Part shown: positions 58,076 to 64,000 of the stretch, piece after piece | Position numbering within the stretch: the first letter of the stretch is position 1 | How the letters are laid out: each line of letters begins with the position of its first letter | NCBI GenBank assembly: GCA_032719365.1 | Contig: CM064875.1 | Span: 17,409,816-17,473,815, forward strand | Direction: 5' to 3' | DNA from: Prinsepia uniflora | Lineage: Eukaryota; Streptophyta; Magnoliopsida; Rosales; Rosaceae | DNA: 64,000 bases | The notes under the pieces: generated by a model | Told to the model about the DNA's origin: nothing | What the model saw: only the letters and a program-made list of their open reading frames with translations | The model's database searches: none | Translations under genes and position numbers: made by a program

Positions 58076-59248
58076 CTATATTTCATAATCCTTGTTTTCA
58101 ACCAAGGCGTCCCCCAGTTGAGTTAGGCCAACTCCTTCCTGAATTACCATATTGAGTGTGTCATCTTGAATTGACTCAAGATATTTCTCTGCAAAATAAT
58201 TGCACACATCAATAGAAAAAGTAGTTTGAGTAGTGGAACTAGGGTACCTCATGGAATTGAAAATGTTGAAGCCTATTTCCTCTCCATCGACTTCCATAGT
58301 TAGTGTGCCATTGAATACATCAATCTTTATTTTGGTCGTTCTCATGAATGGTCGTCCCAACAACATCAGTGGAGCTTGATTCGTAGGGGAATCTTCCATT
58401 TCTAGGAAATAAAAGTCCACATGGAAAATGAGCTGGTTAACCTGTACAGGAACATCTTCAACGTATCCCTTAGGATACACGTTAGAACGGTCGGCTAATT
58501 GAATGATAACATCATCATGCTTCAATTTACTTAAACCTAGGGCAACATATAAAGAATATGGCATAACATTAATGGATGAACCTAAGTCTAGCATGACTTT
58601 ATCAAAAGATTTGTTACCAATCATGCAGGGAACAGAAAAACTCCTCAGATCCTTCAACTTTGGGGGTAGCCGACGTTGGATTACAGCAGAAACTGTTTCG
58701 CTCACCATCACAAATTCCTTCTCCCTCGTTTGGCGCCTTGGAGTGAATAACTCTTTCAGAAATTTTGCGTATTTCGGCACTTGCTTGATGCACTCGATCA
58801 AGGGCATGTTGATTTTCACCCTTTTAAAGATTTCCAAGATTTCCTCATCGGATTCATCCTTCTTAGATTTGGAAAGCTTACTTGGAAATGGTGCATGCAC
58901 AAACGGGAAATTAGTAACAACCGAACTTGAAGGGATAGGGTCATTACCTTGTGTGTGGGTAGGTTGAACTGGAGGTTGTGTCGTGGTGGTCTTAGTTACC
59001 ACCTTGTGTTTTTCAGCCTCAGAAATGGCTGGATTTGGCTCTATTTCACTGATCACTTTACCACTTCGAGTGATAATCGCATTGGCTTCAGGTCTTGCAT
59101 TCAAGTTGGGCGTAGGTTGAGGTGGAAACACCCCGCTAGCTTGGATCTTACCCATCAAGTCCACGACCTTGCCCATTTGGTCCTTGAGATCAGCGATGTA
59201 TTTTTGCTGATTTTGCTGACCTGTGACAAGAACCTGAGTCGAAGCCAT
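58076..59248 (-). pseudogene. Athila-like gag C-terminal region and protease
   Basis: The longest open frame of the window (390 codons). The N-terminal half is proline/threonine-rich with a T-R-S-G-K motif usual in Athila gag-pol. It then reads I-P-like linker M-P-L-I-E-C-I-K-Q-V-P-K-Y-A-K-F-L-K, R-R-L-P-P-K-L-K-D, and the protease core V-M-L-D-L-G-S-S-I-N-V-M-P, with D-L-G-S in place of the usual D-T/S-G, as is normal for this lineage. L-L-G-R-P-F-M is the second protease motif. It ends in one TAG stop that is in frame with the RT part 8 codons on. Confidence 0.93.
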
Positions 59249-59434
59249 TAGTGTTTGTTATCCTTGGGAAAGAGCTACCAGTATTTTATCATAATCAGGA
59301 TTAGAAGATGAAGAGATATGATTATTTCCATGATTATGAGAAAAGTTAGAAAATGGAATCGGGGGCCTTGGTTGCCAAGTGGGGCTTTGAAAATGCTGAC
59401 GGTTCGGGGCACGGTTTGGGCCTATCGACATGTG

Positions 59435-60532
59435 TTAAGGGTTTAGGACATTGTTCGGATCTCTCCAACTGTAACCTTGAGTCCTTGGCCCTCCTTGAAA
59501 TCCTCCAATGACGTGTGCCATTTTAGTCCTAGGGTCTTCCTCATTTGCAGTGTAGGGGCATTGGTCCTCAAGATGGCCTTGAGAGCATATGGAACAAACC
59601 GGGGCTACCTTCTTCTTTAGTTCCAACACATTTCAAAGCATAGAGGTGATTTATCTAACTTAGAATCATTTATAACATGGGAACTTACCTCATGTACCTT
59701 TCTTGGAATAGTCTCGGCACCTTCATATTGTGCATCATTGAGTGCATAGCTTTCAAGTAGTGCACGACCATCCACTAAACTCCGAGCTAAGAAACTTCTA
59801 TTAGCTGCAGCATCAAGTAGTCCTCTATCACAACCTTTGAGTCCTTCATAGAAGTAGATTAAAAGATAGCCTTCAGTGATCCCGTGAGTCGGGCATGAAG
59901 CACAAAGTTCCTTAAAAGTTCTCATCATGCTCTTTTTTCTTGATTCCAGTGATTTTTTTTCTTAAAACCGTAATCTTTGAGGCAGGAAAGTACTTGTTAT
60001 GAAATTTCTGAACCAACTTCTCCCAAGAGTCAATATGATTGGGTGGGAGACCCAAAAGCCATACTCGTGCTCTATCTTTCAAGGACAATGGGAAAGCCTT
60101 CAGCTTCATGATTTCCAAGTCCGCATCATCGGGACACATACTACCAATAATGAATTGGAACTCCGTTAACTACTTGTGTGGATCTTCGTTTTTGATTCCA
60201 TGGAACTTGAGTAGCTTATGAAGGACTACACTCTTAAGCACAATATCTTTCTTGTTGGTTCTGGGCTCGGGATACTGGATGCAGACGTTTGTAGTGCCAT
60301 TTGTGTTTGCACAGGTATGCTCACGGATACTCGGATTTCGTGCCATAGCTAATGGTGTTCCGAAAGTCTGTTCCTCGTATGAATTACTCTTCTCACTTAT
60401 GGTCTCACCAAGTACTAGGGATGGAGGTCTGGATGAGCCAGTTTGGTTGAATGCGTCTCTGAATGTTGCGTTGCTTGGGGAGATGTCAAGTTGCTTTCTC
60501 AATCGATCAAGCGTAGATTGATGAGCGCGCAT
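59435..60532 (-). pseudogene. Athila-like gag
   Basis: Broken into four overlapping pieces. Core text: E-D-P-H-K (60170), L-K-A-F-P-L-S-L-K-D-R-A-R-V-W-L, L-P-P-N-H-I-D-S-W-E, F-H-N-K-Y-F-P, C-P-T-H-G-I, F-Y-E-G-L, L-L-D-A-A-A-N, the usual order of the gag capsid domain. A zinc knuckle follows: C-S-I-C-S-Q-G-H-L-E-D-Q-C (C-x2-C-x3-H-x4-C), as in Athila. A start at 60532 is the most upstream methionine in frame. Frameshifts near 59925 and 60150 make it dead. Confidence 0.9.
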
Positions 60533-62529
60533 TCATAAGTACGTACCTATATTAAAAAAAACACTAAGTTAGAAGGCAAGTATACACAAGTAAGTAGCTA
60601 GTGAAGGTTAATTAAAACAAGATAAGTCTTTACAAAAGTTAGGGTTAGTGTTAGGAATATAAGTTAAGGAAATCACAACTTATAAAGAAATGTGAGGTAT
60701 AAACAAGTATAACTGCATAAATTTAAGCCGAAATTAACATATACACAAGAAGAGATAATAAGATTATGAGAGTATAAATTGCATAAAGTATCACATAAAT
60801 GGAAGTCAGAATTAACAAAAAGTCACGGTAATAGCAAGAAAGTGCACAAGTTCCAAATGCATCTAAACTAATGCAACACAAAAGTATCTACATGAAGAAT
60901 GGTGTGAATGGATAAGAGAGAAATTATTAGAACCTGCACAAGACATAAGAGTTACGTGACAATTCATGAAAAAATGGCTTGCACCTTCGATCTCACTTCC
61001 CTAAATTCACTTAGTCTAGGGAGCCCGGTGATGAAATCCGAGCATCATGAAATCTCAGGGAGGGTATGCAAAATAATAATGCTATAAGTAGAGTTTTAGA
61101 GTTTCATGAATAACTTTCCCCTTCCGCTTCTCATAGTACTTTCCTGGGCGTACGGCTAGCGCGTACTGATAACCACATTTCCACCATTCAACATTAATCA
61201 TGGCCAGTTGAGATAAATGTAACACGAGAAGCAAGAATAATTTTGAGAACACCCCGAGGCTTAAACTCCATTGGTGTTCCCTTTCTTAATCCAAAACTTG
61301 TCACCAGTCATAACTCTCCTAGACACTATCATCAATCTGAATGACGATTTAGTGAATTACCGAACCCGAGTGTTTACAATCTCCGCCCAAACCTCATGTC
61401 CATAGATTCGAGTCTATGGTGTGTGGTGATAAAATCCACACATCATGAAGGGTTAAGGAGAAAATAAACAAAAGGGGCGCTACCTGTTCCCGAAAGTAAA
61501 ATTTTGAAGAAAAATGGGCCTTGAGATTTATGCAGCTCTAAAACATTTAATAGGAAACAATATTTACACTTTAGGAAAGTCAAATATATATATAGTTCCT
61601 TACTTTTTTTTTAGTATATTTGTTTTTTTTACAATAACAAATAAATAATAAATAGAAAATAACAATAGAATAAGATGAACAAGCATATTATGAACTAACA
61701 CAATATATGCATTAAGTACAATTTATGAAAAAAGTATATTATAAACATTGTGAACAAATATAATATGGTAAGCATAAAACACAAAAATTATGAACAAAAA
61801 TGTATATACAAGTATGAAAAATATAAATTAAGTATGTAAAATTATAAACAAAGTATGAATAAGTATAATAAGAGTTTGAATTTTCAAGTATAAAAATACA
61901 AATTATGTACAAGTATAACAATTATGAACAAGTATGAAGAATAACAAGTAACATATATACAACATTTTTATGCTAACACAAAAGAAAAGGTATGAACATT
62001 TTTATATATAGGTAATTATAAACAAGTAGGAACATTTAATAAACATAGTAAATATGAATATTTAATATATATACACTTACACATTATCAAATCAAATATG
62101 CCCAATTATAAACAAATTAAATCAAGCCTTATATATATATATATTTTTTTTTCTTTTCTGATTTTTTTAATTTCAAATTTTATTATGTAATTATTATTAT
62201 TATAATATATATATTTTTTTTTTTACTTCTGAATTTATTTTTTATTATTATTTAAATTTAGATTTTAACAAAACAAATAAATAAACAAATAAATAAGAAT
62301 AAAGTAAAGTAATTGTGAACAAGTAATATACATGTATAACTATGAAAGTAAACAAATAAAATATGAACACTATAAGTAAAATATGCAAAAGTAGAAAAAA
62401 TATAAACAAGTAATATGGAATCAAGTGTAAGAATAAAAGTTAAGAATGTGTACACTTTATTCACAAGTATGAACATTTCACATATACACAATTTTATACA
62501 TACTAACACATTAAGAATAAATTTTAATT
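60533..62529 (-). other. Athila-like untranslated leader between primer site and gag
   Basis: About 2 kb, AT-rich, no coding seen. The part from about 61700 to 62480 is full of degenerate repeats of the type ACAAGTATGAA/TATAAACAAGT. Long 5' leaders are normal for Athila elements. Confidence 0.6.
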
Positions 62530-62547
62530 TCCACGACAACGGCGCCA
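62530..62547 (-). other. Athila-type primer-binding site (tRNA-Asp type)
   Basis: The minus strand reads TGGCGCCGTTGTCGTGGA immediately after the LTR end, close to TGGCGCCGTTGCCGGGGA, the site known from Athila elements and complementary to tRNA-Asp. Confidence 0.85.
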
Positions 62548-62552
62548 AAAAT

Positions 62553-64000
62553 TGATACGCTTAAAATACGCATTAAAATAAATTTGTAATTCAAGTATAT
62601 ACATATTTTAAACCCTTTTTGTGTTATTTTAGTATTGATAAATAAGGATCGTTTTTATCCGGGAAAATTAGGAAATATTAATAATGGTAAGTGAAAAAGA
62701 ATAACGAATAATAAAAGAATAAAATAATTAATGAATGAATGAATGAATAAATAAGAAATAATAAATTAATAAAAGAATAAATTAATTAAAGAATAAAAGA
62801 ATAAACAAATAAAGAATAAAAGAATAAAGAATTAAATAAGGGGTTTTGAGGGATTGTAATCATACAAATACAAGTAACAACAAGTATAAAACTAATTCTA
62901 ATTCTACTTTAACTTATGTACAAGGGACTTTCTTAAAACACACATCTTACCAACACTCTAGTAATTGAAAATATTAAAACAATCACGAAATTTTACCTTA
63001 ATCATCTCAATTACCTTCATACATTTTTCAATATTAACAATGCACTGATAGTGACCGACACTTACAATATGATTTACCTTTTGTTTTTAACTGAATGCGC
63101 TGACAGCGATCAACATTAAGTCTCTTCAATTCTACTCTAAGTGCACCGACATCGGATAAAACACTTAACATCAAATTGAAGTATGAAGTACTAAAATGTA
63201 TAAAATAACTAAGATTCATAAAGTAAGACACATGGAGATTGTATTTAACACTTACAAGTATTAGCAAGAAAAACCACACATATGTTGAACTATAATTAAA
63301 ACCAATAACATAAATAAGAGTTTAAGTAAATTGAGAACAATTGTTACACTTTCAAGGTGGATGAAAACAATGGATTGTTATTCACACGGTTCTCCAACCG
63401 CAGATGGAACCTTGTGAAGATGGTGGAAATAAAACAAGGGAAATGTGGACTCAAACTCTAAACTTTGTATTGGAAATATTTTGCCATAGTTTCTCTTAAG
63501 GAAGGCTCAAATGTGTGCATCTAAGAAGTGTCTTTCAAACAAGTGAAATGAACCCCTATTTATAGGAAGAAAAAGCTACTAAAAACTCTAAAAATAAAAT
63601 AAAATAAATAAAATTACAATATAAAATTAGAAAGTGAAATGATGAGAATGGGCTGATTTTTTGGGGAAAAGAGGTTTGAAAATCAGCAAAGGAAGCTGCT
63701 GGTGTGACTCAGCAAGGTTGGAGAAAATGGGCATCATGTTTTCGGTGAGAGGCAGGTGAACTGGGCAGTAGGAGTCGGCGGAACATATGGGGCAGGTTAG
63801 AGTGGGTTTCATCACGCGTGTACTGACAGGGATTTGATAGGTTCGATAGGCAGAGGCTGACAGGGGCAGAGGCCAGTCGCACGTTAGACGCTAACAGGAA
63901 GATTGACGGATCGACGCACGGGTGATGAGACTGAGAGGGTTGATTTGGTACACGCGCATCAAACGTAAAGGTGAGATTCGGCTAGCGCGTCCCGACCGTA
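62553..64000 (-). repeat. Athila-like 5' LTR, running off the window
   Basis: Its 3' end on the minus strand is GCGTATCA at 62553, next to the primer site. At least 1448 bp lie in the window. It includes an A/T simple-sequence stretch (about 62690-62840), a TATA box (63557-63564) and GC-richer U3 sequence to the right edge. The outer end and the target duplication are outside the window. Confidence 0.75.
63557..63564 (-). promoter_or_regulatory. TATA box of the Athila-like LTR
   Basis: The minus strand reads C-TATAAATA-G at this position, in the LTR about 1 kb before its 3' end, giving a plausible promoter for the genomic RNA. Confidence 0.6.

Noticed and set aside
58503..59251. Plus-strand frames of 154 and 100 codons
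   Set aside because: Antisense shadows of the well-supported minus-strand Athila gag/protease frame.
62258..62548. Hydrophobic 96-codon minus-strand frame
   Set aside because: AT-rich leader sequence gives phenylalanine/isoleucine-rich text; it ends over the Athila primer site.

Overview
This is plant nuclear DNA from a repeat graveyard, the kind found in heterochromatic or pericentromeric regions. The evidence is Ty3/gypsy chromovirus (Tekay-like), Athila-like and Tat-like pol/gag remnants, a Cassandra LTR with its 5S rRNA-like domain, a plant L1-type LINE with a DUF4283-like ORF1, and many 2.5-3 kb solo LTRs. I found no intact host gene. Nearly every open frame is either a fragment of a broken retrotransposon protein or chance. 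An angiosperm, probably a dicot, is the likely source; the species cannot be told from what I see.

Layout. 1-931: AT-rich flank with a duplicated unit and (AAT)n. 937-21243: a non-autonomous LTR element (E1; TSD GTTTT). A second non-autonomous element sits inside its internal region (E2; 6035-17881; TSD TGTGT/TGTAT), and the 3' LTR of E2 carries a solo LTR (14436-17061; TSD CATGA). 21741-38360: the 5' part of a Tat-like element on the minus strand. Its gag is cut by two solo LTRs (22217-24772, and 24818-30482, the latter holding 26777-29372). Its LTR contains a Cassandra solo LTR (31758-38016), which contains a solo LTR (31820-37766), which contains another (32396-35457). 38361-40300: mostly unannotated DNA with a possible TIR element. 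40300-43888: truncated LINE. 43894-44885: LTR fragment. 44890-53610: 5'-truncated Tekay-like chromovirus, its RNase H split by a solo LTR (46223-49093). 53611-64000: Athila-like element on the minus strand running off the right end.

Most boundaries rest on short target-site duplications (TSDs) read directly from the sequence, so the order of insertion can be reconstructed. The E1/E2 elements, the solo LTRs and the Tekay-like element share LTR termini (TGTAACG or similar ... CCTGTCA). Where internal ends survive they also share an initiator-Met-tRNA-type primer site and an AAGGRGGGAAGG polypurine tract. This suggests that the coding-poor E1/E2 elements were mobilised in trans by Tekay-like relatives.

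The most interesting signal is in the LTRs themselves. Diverged copies keep: (i) a GTGAGTGGRCC / GGYCCACTCAC inverted repeat, 0.7-1.3 kb apart, that brackets an intron-like GT...AG segment; (ii) arrays of mini-palindromes about 30 nt apart inside that segment; (iii) a hairpin close to the LTR 3' end. All three show paired (compensatory) base changes between copies, which points to conserved RNA or single-strand structure. No function is established here.
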